Notes: generated from the sequence alone by a model not told the origin. A stretch of 64,000 bases of DNA from Penium margaritaceum (GCA_023375785.1 SZWC01000041.1:516260-580259); one strand, 5' to 3'. Positions 34,485-47,152 are shown, counted from the first letter of the stretch. Numbers and translations: made by a program.

Positions 34485-35215
34485 TGTTGGATCTGGAGGA
34501 GAGAGGGAGCCTTGGAGTAGCGAGCATGTGGGACTGAAAGGGCATCACTTGTGCTGAAGAATGGTTGTTAAATCACTCAAAATGATGGAGTACATATAGA
34601 GCTAGAGCTTTGGCATGTCAGCCCTCTCACAAGCCACACCACTTAGCCATGGAGGCTAAGGCTCACACACTAGAGTCCACAATCTCACACAAGGGAGGAA
34701 ATCAGCCTAACAATCAGGCTGACCAGTCACACACGACCTAGAGAGTTAGAGAATTCTCTCATGGCACACTCCTAGTGGTCACATCACCCACAAATCCATG
34801 GAGAGTTGCCATGTGTCCATGGCTAGCACACAAGGATCTCACCTCACCTAAAAAGTAAGGAGAGGTACCTTTATCCTAGTCAGCACACTCTGATAAGGCA
34901 ATCCTAAGACCAAGGACCTTTTTTGGATATTTCTCCCATCAGGTCTTGACCCTGGACCTCTTGATTTTTTTCTTTTCTCAGGCTAAGGCATGGAGCCATC
35001 ACCCATGGCCACCCAGACACCGGCCGTCCATGACCCCCCGAAACTTCGAAAATTCATATCTCCCAATCCGACCGTAGGATCGGCCTGAAACTTGGACTGT
35101 AGATTATTTGCCACCTGATCTTTCAAATGTTGAAGGCGGATCGACGATCGTAGTAGGCATCTGGAATTTTCTTTGAACTTGCTCCTGTGGACCTGAAATT
35201 GAGCCGGATGATTCC
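34485..35215 (-). repeat. B3 5' LTR
   Basis: About 731 bp, plus-strand TGTTGGATCTGGAGGAGAG onward. The outer end is not complete where it joins GYP-H. Confidence 0.92.
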
Positions 35216-36240
35216 TAGTGATGTTTCCTCAGCCAATCTGGGACGCCGGGTAGGGAGCTTGTCTTTTTCGATCCGACGACGCATCTTGCCAAGAACGAGA
35301 GGCTCCGATGCTACCATGGCGCGTCTTGCTTCCTCTTCTATTACCTTTTCTCACTGCTCCTGTTACCGTGATGTCGTGTCCGTCCCGATGTATTGTACGC
35401 GTGATGGCATGTCTTGCTGTACCAGGACAAGCACTCCAATACCCATTGAACCAAGCCGGATCCTCCTAGCCAAAGTCTCAAGTGGTACGGCCGCCGGAGC
35501 TGCATGTTGTGAAGTGATCGACGGAGGAAAGCGTTTTGCGCGGTGAGGAGACCAAGGCCTTCCAGCGATGGTGACCGCCACTTCCTCTACGTCATCGGCA
35601 GTGGCGACTCAGGGCAGGTATCGCCCAGCCGCGACGGTCTACAAAACGACCGGGAGCTTCTCAAGGCACTTGCATCATGCCATGATATTTGAAGGATGGC
35701 AACCCTCGAGCCACGCGTAAACTCCATCCACTGTCTAGGCATGGTAACATTAGTCGAGGAGTGTCATCTCGTTGTACCGTCACTTGTCCACTTCCTCCCA
35801 TTTCGGCCGTACACCGTCTCTAAGTTGAAGATCCTCAAGCATGAGACCAATGTTAGTACGGTCTACTCTGCGCTACACTGCGACAGATCCACGGGTGCAA
35901 GCCTCTTGGAGGCACTTCTGAAGCCAGGCCATCGTTACCTCATGAATTCTACTTTGTCTGCTACGATCGTACCTTCCTCCCATGGCGGCGCCGGTGCGTT
36001 TGACATCAAAGGTAGGGCGGATATGGTCCCATGCAGTCCATGATACAGCATGTAGGGTAAGAAGCTAGTGGAGGAATGTAGTGTGATGTTATACTCGTAG
36101 ATAATATCCTCCAGCCGCTCGTCCCAGGGCGCATTATCATCAGACAGCTTTTGGATAAGTGATGGCCCCATGCATGCGCTTGACCTGGCCTTGCGCGTGC
36201 ATCCAATAGGACATCCCATTATCAATCTCAATGTTGAAGT
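35216..36240 (-). mobile_element. GYP-H relic, copy 2, 3' part
   Basis: Minus strand duplicate of 20339-21363: gypsy-type integrase C-terminal side (WDERLEDIIYEYNITLHSST) and tail. Interrupted at 36240 by B4 with flank GAAGT. Broken fossil. Confidence 0.8.
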
Positions 36241-36978
36241 TGTTGGGAAAGGAGCCATCCAGCTCAGTTTCAGGTCCACAGGAGCAAGTTCCAGGGAACT
36301 ACCAGATTTCTGGTCTAATCGTCGATCCGACTTCCTCATTGGGAAGATCAGGTGGTAAAATATCTACAGTCCAAGTTTGAGGCCGATCCAATGGTCAGAT
36401 TCGGAGATATTAATTATCGAGTTTCTGAGGTCATCGACCGCCGATATCTGGATGAGTATAGGCGATGGCTCCATGCCTTAGCCTGAGAAAAGGAAGAGGT
36501 AAGAGGTCCAGGGTCAAGACCTGATGGGAGAAATATCCAAAAAGGTCCTAGATGCTTCCGTTGCCTCATCGGAGTGTGCTAACTAGGAAAAGAATACCTC
36601 TCCATACGTTTTAGGTGAGGTTAGATCCTTGACGCTAGCAATGGACACATGGCGATTCTCCATGGGATTGTGGGTTTTGTGACCACGAGGAGTATACCAT
36701 GAGAGCTTTTTCTAGCTCTCTATGTCGTGTGTGAGTGGTCAGCCTCATTGCTAGGCTGACTTCCTCTCTTGTGTGAGATTATGGACTCTAGAGTGTGAGC
36801 TTTAGCCTCCATGGCTAAGTAGTATGGCTCGTGAGAGGGATGAATTGCCCAAGCTCTAGCTCTAGATATACTATATCATTTAAAGTGATTCAATAACCAT
36901 TCAATAAGCACACATGATGCCCTTTCATTCCCCTATGCTCGCTGCTCCAAAGACTCCCTCTCTCCTCCAGATCCAATA
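36241..36978 (+). repeat. B4 5' LTR
   Basis: 738 bp, followed by the same decayed iMet primer site as in B2 (36979-36993). Confidence 0.9.
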
Positions 36979-37547
36979 TTTAGTATCAGATCCAAGTTCT
37001 ACCATTTTCAGCCTGCACAAGCCATCCCTTTGAGAGTGACGGATTAGAATGCAACCTCCACTAAATTTGATGATCAACCATAGGTTCTTCAAGTTCAAAC
37101 AACAAGCTTTCCAACAAGTCCAAGATCACAAAGATCGAATGGTCGGATTCAAGGTTTTGCTCAAAACGAGGTCGGCCACGGCGACACTATTCTCTCTCAG
37201 TATTGCCTTGAGTAGACAATGACTCTCTTGTTTCTTTGTGAAATTTAAAAAGTAGCATATGCCAATTGAAGTATTTTTCCTAAGCTTTCTATTGCGGTAA
37301 AAATATTTGTATTCCATTTGTACATTTGTGATAAACGTTGTTTAAAAGCTGGCTCGTCTGAGTTGGAGTAGGAGCAGCAGCATACCTTGTTTTCAGAAGG
37401 GCATATCTCTAAAGATATCTTGTTGATGACCATGTTTTATGGGTTGATATGAAATATTTTGAGCTGAATTTTGCAGTATTGGGCTCTGTTTTTCCAAATT
37501 CCCAGTCTGCTAGCCTCTATAGTCCATTTTCTGTCAGTCAGATTTCT

Positions 37548-37985
37548 GGCTGAAGCAGCAGCAAGAGCAAGGGTAGCGCCGTCACTCAAAGAGGGGTGGG
37601 ACACGTTGTGCAAGAAGTATGAGAGGAAAGATCTTGCATTCCTCATGCTTTTGGAGGAGAAGATGATGGCGCTGAAAATGCACAGAAGAGAAGGGATGGA
37701 GGTGTACTTGGATAGGATAAAGGAGCCGGCAAAGTAGCTTAAAGCGGTCGGTAACCATGTGGAAGACACACGTTTCGTCCCTCTCTTGCTGAAGGAACTC
37801 CCAACGAGCCATGACACGGTGTCAGAGACGTTGGAGTGCAAGCCGACTCTCAGCCTAGACTTTATCTGCACGCATTTGGTATAGGTAGAACGGCGTCACA
37901 ATGCAGCAAAGCACAATAGCATCAGCAGTACCAGCAGGAGCAAAACCAGGCTGGTGTGCGCCATCTTGGCAACATGAATGTGGCC
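37548..37985 (+). pseudogene. B4 gag relic
   Basis: Duplicate of the B2 gag remnant: WDTLCKKYERKDLAFLMLLE, MEVYLDRIKE, ETLECKPTLSLDF. The leader at 36994-37547 is non-coding. Confidence 0.8.
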
Positions 37986-40900
37986 AAGGATGTGCGTGAC
38001 CCTCTCTTCATGGCAAAGTCTGACATGTCGCAGGTGGAGAAGGGGGATCTCGCATGGTACAAGGACTCACGGTGTACACATCACAAGCAGTGGTTTATGC
38101 AGCTGCTGTCATCCCCTCCCCGTCCTATGGCTCTGGGTAATGATTGGGTAGTGTATGCTGAGGGGATTGGGAATGTGGAGATGTGGTTAGAGATCCCGCG
38201 TGGCATTGAAGGAGGAGTGTTCTATGGCGTGTTGTACGTACCTAATGCTGCGTTCAATCTTCTCTTAGTGTCCTATCTCACCAACACTGGACTGCGAGTC
38301 ATCTTTGACGACTTTGGCTACATCCTCGACAAGGAAACAGGAGAGGAGTTGGCCAGGTTGGTGAAGGAAGGCGACATGTACCGCCTGTTGGGGGCGACCA
38401 AGATCCCGTGCGAGCAGAGTCTTGCAGGAGTGGTGCAGGCGACACATGGCGAAATCTGCCATGCGTAATATGGCCACATCGGCATGCGCGCCTTGTAACA
38501 ACTTCAAACGAAGCAGATGGTGGGGAACTTGTCCACCATCTCTAACTTTTAGCAGTACTTATGCAACGGTAGTTTGGATGAGAAACAGCATCGCGAGGCG
38601 TTCTCGGGAGTAGGGGAGCGTGCGAAGGAGGTACTGGAGCTGGTCTACATAGACTTGTGTGGCCCGATGTAGACCAAGAGCTTTGGAGGCTATAGGTATT
38701 TTCTCACCTTCATTGATCATTTCAGCTGTTACACTGCTGTGTACATCCTTTCCTCCAAGGATGAGTGCTTTCACAGGTTCAAGGAGTTCAAGGCAATGGT
38801 GGAAAATCATACTGGCAAGAAGATCAAGGCGTTGCGCAGCGACCGTGGCGAAGAGTACCTGAGTAAAGAGTTCCAGGACTATCTCGTAGCGACAGGCATC
38901 AAGGCGAAGTGGAGCACGCCATACTCGCCGTAGTAGAACGGCGTAGCAGAATGCGCCAACCACACCATCGGTGAATCGGCGCGCTCCATGCTGCACGCGG
39001 TTCGGCTCACCTACGACTTTTGGACCGAAGCAATGAGCACTACGATGTACATCAAGAACCGCAATCCAACCAAGGCCCTCGAGTAGATGTTGCCGTACGA
39101 GGCGTGGTTCGGGAAGAAGCCGAGCATGGGTCATCTTCACACGTTTGGCAGCTTGGCGTACATGCACGTGCTAAAAGAGCAGCGGCACCAATGGTACGCG
39201 AAGAGCGCACAGATGCTGATGATCGGCTATGACGTGGCAAGAAAGGCATATCGTCTCTACGAGAGGGATACTGGCCACATCATCATCTCCTCGGTTGTCG
39301 TTTTCAACAAAAATAACGTCATCGGTACCAACATTATCTATGAAGAGGCAGCAGAACCAGTACCTGATGAAGCTTCTTCCACTATGACAGCGGGGCAACC
39401 AAGCTACTCTCCTATGTCTGATGTAGCAGATAAAGCGGCCTCATCGGCAGAAGCAAGAGATGTAGTGCCACCAAGAGCAGCAGTTATCCCAACAGTACTG
39501 TACCAGCCGCCTGCTAACGCTCCAGCACCAGGTCACAGGTACCCTCTCATGGTACGGTACAGGCCTGGTGAGTGCGGCTATTTCTAGATGCTGCAGAAAC
39601 CAGAACAGATGAACGTCATGATTACAGCAGATAAAGCTGAGCTTACGTCATGCAAAGAGGCAACGGCTGCACCAGATACAGTAGATTGGACACAAGCCAT
39701 ACAACAGGAGATACAATCGCAGCTAGACAATGGCATGCGGGAGCCGACTGAGTCTCCACCTAGACGTAAGGTGATAAAGTTAAATTGGGTATTCAAGAAG
39801 AAGCGGGGAGCAGATGACAACCTAGAAAAGTACAAGGCGAGGCTGGTCGCCAAGGGCTACTCACAACAGGAGGGAATTCATTACACAGAAACCTTCGCCC
39901 TTGTTGCCAAGTTTGCCTCTGTGCGTGCGCTTCTTTCCTATGCAATAGCAGAGGACATTGAGGTCCACCACATGGACATCAAGACGGCATTATTGAACGG
40001 TGACCTAGAGGAGGAGATTTACATGGAGCAGTCGGAGGGGTTCGTCATGGATAGCCAGGAGCACGTGGTTTACAAGCTCTAGAAGTCACTGTACGACCTC
40101 AAGCAATCTTCGCGTGCTCGGAACCAGAAATTGGATGCCGCGTTGTAGTGCATGGAGTTCGAGCCCATCGAGTGTGACTACAGCGTCCATCACTGGCACC
40201 ATGAGCATGAGGTCTTTATCATCGTCATGTATATGGATGACATACTTCTCCTTTCCAATACCATGTCTGTACCATAGGAGTTCAAGGAGGCCATGTAGGA
40301 GCGCTTTCCGATGTCTGATCACGAGGAGGCGTCATACTTCCTCGGCATCCAGATCACGAGTTACCGTAAATCATGATCTCTCTCGCTGAAGCCGAGTCGC
40401 TAGATCAAAGATGTCTTGCACTGATTTGGCATGGCAAAAGCCAAACTCATCGGCACGCCGCTGGAGACGTGGCAGTACCTCGTGAGCTTCAATGGAGAAG
40501 CAGATGAAGATGAGTATTAGAAGTACGAAAGCACCGTCGACAGTCTCATGTACTTGATGGTAGCCACCAGGCCGAACTTTGCATAGGCTATGAGTTCTTT
40601 GAGCCAACACATGGCAAATCCCAGACCATTGAGTACCAGAAGGCAGTGAAGCGTATCTTCCGCTACCTTGCTGGTACCATCAACATCGGCATCACCTACA
40701 ATGGCAACGACAACAACATCATCGGCTATACAAACGTAGATTAGGCTTCAAACCCTAAGGACCATAAGTCCATCTCTGGAAATGTGTTCCTCATGAATGG
40801 TGGGACCATCAGCTGGTGCAGCAAGCGGCAGGTGGTCGTGGCAGCCTCAAGCATGGAAGCAGAGTACGTCTCTCTCGGCTTTGGGGCCAAGGAAACAGTT

Positions 40901-41150
40901 TGGCTTCAGCGTTTCATGGTAGAGATGAGTGAGAGTATAGTAGTTCCAGTTCCTGTGCGTGTTGACAACTTGAGCACAATTACATTCACCAAGGATCCTG
41001 AGCACCATGTACGTACCAAGTACATTGACATCGCATATCACTTAATGAGACACATGGTGCATGAGGGTGCTATCAAGCTGGAGTTTACTCCAACCAGCAA
41101 GCAGGTCGCTGTTTTTTGCACCAAGCTAGTGACCCATGAGTAGCAGCAGT
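37986..41150 (+). pseudogene. B4 pol relic
   Basis: Plus strand. Protease-like region near 38040-38100, NVEMWLEIPRGIEGGVFYGV near 38174, pre-integrase zinc region near 38460-38580. Integrase core (FHRFKEFKAMVENHTGKKIK, SDRGEEYLSKEF) near 38640-39210, and a linker to about 39570. Reverse transcriptase near 39640-40380. RNase H (MEAEYVSLGFGAKETVWLQR, VRTKYIDIAYHLMRHMV) near 40740-41140. Duplicate of B2 pol, heavily broken. Confidence 0.88.
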
Positions 41151-41204
41151 TCTGCATGAAGGCATTCGGATTCAGTCCACTCTGACTGTGGCAAAGTGGG
41201 AGAT

Positions 41205-41937
41205 TGTTGGGAAAGGAGCCAGCCGGCTCAGTTTCAGGTCCATAGGAGCAAGTTCCAGGAAACTACCATATGCCTACTTCGATCGTCAATCTAACTTAAC
41301 CATTGGAAAGATCAGGTGGCAAAATATCTAGAGTCCATGTTTCAGGTCAATCCAACAGTTGAATTCGGAGATATGAATTTTTTGAGTTTTCGAGGTCATC
41401 GACCGCCGATATCTGGGTGACCATGGGCGATGGCACCATGCCTTAGCCTGAGAAAGGGAAAAGGCAAGAGATCCAGGGTCAAGACCTGATGGGAGAAATA
41501 TCCAAAAAGGTCCTAGATTCTTAGGTAACCTTATCGGAGTGTATGGTGACTAGGAAAAAGGTACCTCTTTACTTTTTACGTGAGGTGAGATCCTTGTGTG
41601 CTACCCATGGACACATGACGATTCTCCATGTGATTCTGGGTGATGTGACCACTAGGAGTGTGCCATGAGAGCATTTTCTAGCTCTCTAGGTTGTGTTAGA
41701 GTGGTCAGCCTGATTGCTAGGCTGATTTCCTCTCGTGTGAGATTATGGACTCTAGTTAGTGAGCCTTAGCCTCTATGTCTAAGTGGTGTGGTTTGTGAGA
41801 GGGCTGAATTGCCCATGCTCTAGCTCTATATGTACGCTATTTTGAGTGATTCACCAACCATTCTTCAGCATAAGTGATGCCCTTTCAGTCCTTTCTGCTC
41901 GCTGCTCCAGGGCTTCCTCTCTCCTCTAGATCCAACA
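41205..41937 (+). repeat. B4 3' LTR
   Basis: 733 bp, TGTTGGGAAAGGAGCCAGCC... to ...AGATCCAACA. Confidence 0.93.
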
Positions 41938-43653
41938 GAAATAGGCAGCCACATCAGCAAACTTGCCACTGAAGTGTGAGACATTATTGCACTAAACAAT
42001 CCTGTAGCCACCCCCGCGATAGATGACCTCCTCCTTCAGGAATGTTTCCGCATACATTGTGTCGGCTTTGGGGACCGGCCGAGCCATGATCCACTTGGTC
42101 ATGTGGTCGATACCAAGGATCGAGTGGAATTTGCTGCATTGGTTGGTACGGAGGGGGCCATGAAAGTCAATAAGGATCCTCTTCATTCATGCACCAATGC
42201 GGGTGCACACAAAACTGGACTGGTGAATCCCCTGGCAAGGATAGTGACAGGTGCAAGTCCAACAGGTGGGGACGACCTCCCCAATCTGCTTCTTGAGTTC
42301 CACCTACTAGACGTGTGGGACCAGGTTCTCATAGATGGAGGCAGATGATGCATGTATCCGGTAATATTCCTACATGATAGGATTGTCACGCAGCACAACT
42401 AGAGTACACCAGCACAGTGGATGCACATCGTCCTCACGCCTCCAAAGCCACTCCTGCAGTCACACATATTTTTGGAATGTGGCCTTTGCATTGAAGCGGA
42501 CATAAACGTCCGGGTAAAACCCCATCATGGTCTGCCTCTCACGGAGAACTTGGACGATTACCCCATCAGACCACTCGTATGTCTTGACAGGTGGCTCTTG
42601 CTACTAATGCTCCAAATCGCCTCTGGACAGAAGGGCGAGAAGGCGGCGTTGCATCTCCTTGAAGGTTTCTGGGGGTGGAGGTACTTGTCCACCCACAGAT
42701 TCGGCTTGGTGTTGGGCTTCTCCTTCTACCGGAAGAACGGTTTCAGCTTGTCTTCGCCTGGAGGAGCTATGCATGAGAGCTGGAGCTTCCGTACTCGTCG
42801 AGGTTGAGGCTGTGGGAAACCAGATGCGGTTGGAAGTCGTCATGTCGAATGTTGAGGTGCTACGGGTGCCACATCAACAGGTGGCCTACATGCATCATCG
42901 GAGGGAGCTTCGGCATGCGCGGAGTTGGGGAAGGTAGGTTGAGTATCCATTGGATCGGGTGCTATTCCGGTTGTGGTAGGAGGTCCTTGGGAAGGAGGGG
43001 AGGCCGGTGTAACCCATACCAGGCCGCTGTAAGACGGCTAATGATCCACCGGTAATGCACCTGCCAGGGCTGCGGACAGCGGAGGAGCAGGAGCTGGAGA
43101 AGGGGGAGAGAGTGGTCGGGGAAGGGAACCAAAGACCGGAAGTGCGATTAAAGCTTCACTCCGGTGGGGAGGAGAGGAGAGCGGAGGGGAAGAGAGAGAG
43201 ACTGGCAGATTATACTTCTGAGGCGAGACAAACATTGAGCTTGTGCCCATTACAGTCACGTGTGGTGCAGGTAGAGGATGTATAGGGCTGGTGACGCTCC
43301 CTTCCTACATGGTCGTGGATGGGGGAAGGTCGTGTGCCGGAAGTGGAGTCACAATCAGGGATGGTTGGTCACCCTAGAGACGTCCATCACGAGCGTGGGG
43401 CAAGTCTGCACCACTTGATGCAGATGTAGATACCGAAGGAGGTGAGCCAAGTCTTTGATGGTGGAGTCAGTGCATAAGCACCCGGAGTACCATCCTGTCG
43501 CAGGACTCAGTAGTTTGCACTAGAAAGATGGCTATTAGTCCTGCATGATCCAGTCTTTCTGGTTCCACATGTTTGTAGGTGGCATGTAGTACAATTCCAC
43601 ATTGAACCAAATGACGCAGGTTTGTGGTGAGAGCATTTTGCTAGCGATGTAGT
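41938..43653 (-). mobile_element. GYP-H relic, copy 2, 5' part
   Basis: Duplicate of 27057-28768: start of the integrase core (ILIDFHGPL, HSILGIDHMTKWIMARPVPK) near 41990-42190, zinc domain near 42190-42370, then proline-rich low-complexity and unassigned sequence to 43648. Right boundary is the solo COP-B LTR. Confidence 0.75.
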
Positions 43654-44389
43654 TGTCGGGAAAGGAGCAATCCGACTCAGTTTTAGGTCCATAGGAGTAA
43701 GTTGCAGGAAACTTCCACACCGTGCTTCGATTGTCGATCCGTGTTCACCATTGGAAAGATCAGGTGGCAAATTATCGATGGTCCAAGTTTTACGCCTATC
43801 TAACAGTTCGATTATGAGATATGAATTTTTTGAATTTTCGGGGGTCATGGACCGCCGATGTCTGGGTGGCCATGGTTGATGGCTCCATGCCTTAGCGTGA
43901 GAAAAGAAAAAGGCAAGAGGTCCAGGGTCAAGACCTGATGGGAGAAATATTTAAAAAGTTCCTTGGTCTTAGGATTGCATTGTCAGCGTGTGCTAACTAG
44001 GATAAAGGTACCTCTCCTTAACTTTTAGGTGAGGTGAGATCCTTGTGCGCTAGCCATGGACACATGGCGATTCTCCATGGGTTTGTGGGTGATGGGACCA
44101 CTAGGAGTGTGCCACGAGAGCATTCTCTAGCTCTCTAGGTCATGTGTGACTGGTCAGCATGATTGTTAGGTTGATTTTTGCCCTTGTGTGAGATTGTGGA
44201 CTCTAGTGAGTGAGCCTTACCCTCCATGGCTAAGTGGTATGGCTTGTGAGAGGGCTACTTTACCCAAGCTCTAGCTCTACATGTACTCCATCATTTTGAG
44301 TCATTCAACAACCATTGTTCAGCACAGCTGATGCCCTTTCAGTCCCGCACTCGCTGCTTCAAGGCTCCGTTTTTCCTCCAGATCCAACA
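43654..44389 (+). repeat. Solo LTR of COP-B
   Basis: 736 bp, TGTCGGGAAAGGAGC... to ...CCAGATCCAACA, flanked by GTAGT (43649-43653) and GTACT (44390-44394), a one-mismatch target duplication. No internal sequence follows, so it is a solo LTR. Its first 135 bp are shared with duplication copy 1. Confidence 0.88.
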
Positions 44390-44612
44390 GTACTACCTTG
44401 TCAAGAAAGTAGTGGAAAGCCCGTGTGATTAAGAGAGATCGAGCGGGTAGAGAAAGAGAAGGAAGTTTTCATAGTGCAGGTAAAGACTCTATGCCAAAAA
44501 CCGAAGGAAATTGGGCCGGGTCTATTTGGGGTGTGTATAGGTCATTGTCCAATGGAGAAAACAACAGAAAGCCGCAAGTTTGGTAGCAGTAGAAACGTCT
44601 AGTGGATAGAGG
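44390..44612. other. Unassigned sequence, possibly more GYP-H
   Basis: About 220 bp between the solo LTR and the next LTR scrap. By position it should be GYP-H upstream of its integrase, but I recognise no motif on either strand. Confidence 0.4.
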
Positions 44613-44686
44613 TTGGATCTGGAGGAAAGAGGGAGCCTTGGAGCAGCGAGTATGTAGAACAGAAAGGATATTAGTTGTGCTCTCTT
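44613..44686 (-). repeat. COP-B LTR scrap
   Basis: About 74 bp starting GTTGGATCTGGAGGAAAGAG, matching the 3' end of the COP-B LTR in reverse orientation. It then switches abruptly to the COP-C fragment. Confidence 0.8.
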
Positions 44687-45675
44687 TCGAAGGGTGCGTT
44701 CATCGAACACGACGTCATGGCTCCTCGCGAGCTTGCCTGCTACTTGGATCCAAAGCCAATAGGCTTTGTGTGATGTTTCATTCCCAACCATGACGTTCTT
44801 CCTGGAGCATGCATCCAGCTTGTCTCCACCTTCTCCTAACTAGATCTTCACCCATGCAAATGACCCAAACACCTTTAGATGAGATGCGTTATGTTCCTTT
44901 TCCAACCGTTCTTCCTGTGGGGTCTTGAGCTCCTTGTCCCGCTCCTTTCCACGTTTGCGCAAGATGGTCACAGGTGCGAGGTTCAAGAGGTAGGAACACG
45001 TTGTTATTGCTTCAGCCCAAAAGCGAGGTATGAGCCTGGCGTCGAAGAGCATGCTTCACTTCATACCGAGTAGGATGTGGATCATCCTCTTGGCAACACC
45101 GTTACTTTGGGGATAATAACAGGTGGTTTATTCGTGGCAGATGCCATGATACTTGAGCCAGGACTTGCATGCCTCGTACTCACCCCTGTTGTCACTTCGG
45201 AGCGTCTTCACTTTCTACGATGTTTGCCACTCCACCATGGCGACGAACTCGAGGAGTTTCTCCTTGATCTCTCCCTTTGTTCTGAGGACATAGATCCACA
45301 ACTTGTGGCTATGGTCGTTCATATAGGTCAGGAATACTTACGTCCTCCGTTACACGGTATGGGGAAGGGTCTATACACGTCACTGTGTATCAGTTTGACG
45401 ACATGCTCTGCTCGTTGACCTCTCCTAAATGGCTTCTTCTTTGCCTTTCCTTGGAGGCATGGTTCACACAATGTACACCCTTCGTCATGTTTCATGGTGC
45501 ACCCTTCCATTACGCGGACTACCTTTTGCTCCTTCATCTTCTACAGCATACTTTTGGCCATGTGGCCAAATCGCCGGTGCCACAGCTCAGCGCTAGTGTA
45601 CTAGGTTGATGTGGCAGCCGCAATGGTCACCAATGGTACATGCTTTGGCTTTGGTGTCACTGTCTGTGTGGTAGA
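44687..45675 (-). mobile_element. COP-C, Ty1/copia integrase fragment, minus strand
   Basis: Minus-strand pieces of a copia integrase: EQKVVRVMEGC ... CEPCLQGKAKKKPFRRGQ near 45440-45540, the core beginning VVKLIHSDVYRPF near 45340-45370, MLFDARLIPRFWAEA near 45010-45052, and SHLKVFGSFAWVKI near 44840-44880. It resembles COP-A integrase (EQKLVRGLEGC, CEACLRGKSKRKRF) more than COP-B. No LTR of its own is visible. An old scrap, cut on the right by B5. Confidence 0.8.
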
Positions 45676-46865
45676 TATTGGGAAAGTAGCCATCTCGCTC
45701 AGTTTCAGGTTCACAAGAGCAGGTTTTATTAAGATCCCGGATGCCTGCTCTGATTGTCAATATGACTTGACCATCAAAAAGATCAGGTGGCAAATTATCT
45801 ATTGTCCAAATTTTAGGCCGATCCAACGGCATATCGTTAAGAATCCCCTATTGATGACCCTGTTTTATGGGTTGATCTGAATTTTGTTTAGCTGAATTTT
45901 CCAGTGGTGGACTTTGTTTGTCCAAATTCTCAGTTTCTTGGCATCTACAGTCTATTTTAAGGTAGACAGATTTCTGGCAGAAGCGGTAGCAGAACTAGGA
46001 GAAGCACTACCATCCAAGGGCAGCGTTGAGCATCACCAAAGCTCACAATGGCAGCAGTAGGCATGGAGTCCAGCCTTTGGAGAGGAAGGAAGGACGCGCC
46101 AACTTCACGTTTTGGAAGATCCGTACCCGCCTCTTTTTGGAGGAGAGGGGCTTGTGGAAGGTGGTGAGCGGCAACGAGCGTGCTCCACTTCCAGAGGCAA
46201 AAGGTATCACAGCAGCAAAGGTAGTGGTGGAGAAGACGCCATAGAAAGGTGCATCAGATGTAAGTTCATTTACAACTGCAGCAGTGGCATATCAGGAGAG
46301 GAAGAAGGACAATCAGGCTTATAGGCTGCTTGTTAAGATACTCTCCAACCTGCATCTTTAATATGTGAGTGACAATGCTACTGCAAAAGAGGGGTGGGAC
46401 GTGTTGTGCAAGAAGTATGAGAGCAAGGATTGTGCATTTCTCATGCTTTTGGAGGAGAAGATGATGGCGTTGAAAATGTAGGGTGGCGAAGGGATGGAGG
46501 CCTGCTTGGACAGGGCAAAGGAGCTGGAAGAGCAGCTTAAAGTAGCCGGCAACCTTGTGGAAGAGACATGCTTCATCCTCCTCTTGCTGAGGAGACCCCC
46601 AACGAGCTATGACACGGTACGAGAGACGTTGGAGTGCCAGCCAACTCTCGACCTGGACTTCATCTGCACGTACCTAGTACAGGTAGAACTGCGTTACAGT
46701 GCAACAAAGCACAATGGCAGCATTTATGGCCACAAGCTCACGTAACCAGCAGCAGCAGTAGCAGTCTAGGCAGCAGAGATGCAAGAAGAAAGGCATGTCC
46801 CACTATTGCAAGAAAGAGGGATACTACAAGAAAGAGTATTTTAAGTTCAAGAGGGACCAGAAGGA
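45676..46865 (+). mobile_element. COP-B copy B5, left part (partial 5' LTR, leader, gag)
   Basis: The LTR start TATTGGGAAAGTAGCC at 45676 is followed by part of the LTR and leader. Gag starts near 46048 (ERKEGRANFTFWKIRTRLFL, VVSGNERAPLPEAKGIT, WDVLCKKYESKDCAFLMLLE, ETLECQPTLDLDFICTYLV) and reaches its zinc-knuckle region near 46780-46860. Copy B6 is inserted here with duplication AAGGA (46861-46865) / AAAGA (59550-59554). B5 resumes at 59550. Heavily broken. Confidence 0.88.
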
Positions 46866-47152
46866 TGTTGAGAAAGGAGCCATCCGGCTCAATTTCAGGT
46901 CCACAAGAGCAATTTCCAGGAAACTTCCAGATGTCTACTCCGATTGTTGATCCATTTTCACCATTAGAAAGAACTGGTGGCAAATTATCTACACTCCAAG
47001 TTTCAGGCCGATCGAACGGTCGGATTGGGAGGTATGGATTTTTGAAGTTTCAAGGGTCATGGACCGCCGATGTCTAGGTGGCCATGGGTGATGGCTCCAT
47101 GCCTTAGCCTCAGAAAAGGAAAGGGCAAGAGGTCCAAGATCAAGACCTGATG
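46866..47152 (+). repeat. B6 5' LTR, first part
   Basis: TGTTGAGAAAGGAGCCATCC onward to the GYP-G target site TGATG (47148-47152). Confidence 0.9.

Larger units (their letters stand above)
28904..35215 (-). mobile_element. COP-B copy B3, Ty1/copia, minus strand, between the duplicated blocks
   Basis: 3' LTR 28904-29644, internal region 29645-34484 and 5' LTR 34485-35215 (outer end incomplete). iMet primer site on the minus strand at 34470-34484; polypurine tract at 29645-29660. LTRs differ by about 4% over the first ~340 bp by eye. All copia domains are present and it is the best COP-B copy here, yet broken with about ten breaks. Its left end sits in the LTR scrap at 28903, and its right end meets duplication copy 2 at a microhomology (GATGATTCCT-like). 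Confidence 0.93.
36241..41937 (+). mobile_element. COP-B copy B4, duplicate of B2
   Basis: LTRs 36241-36978 and 41205-41937, flanked by GAAGT (36236-36240) and GAAAT (41938-41942), exactly as for B2. It therefore arose by duplication of the block, not by a new insertion. Same domain order and the same old, heavily broken state. Confidence 0.94.
35208..43788 (+). repeat. Segmental duplication, copy 2 (~8.6 kb)
   Basis: Second copy of 20331-28903. Unlike copy 1 it continues past the copy 1 end into the rest of a complete solo COP-B LTR. The first bases overlap the B3 LTR end by microhomology. Confidence 0.92.
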
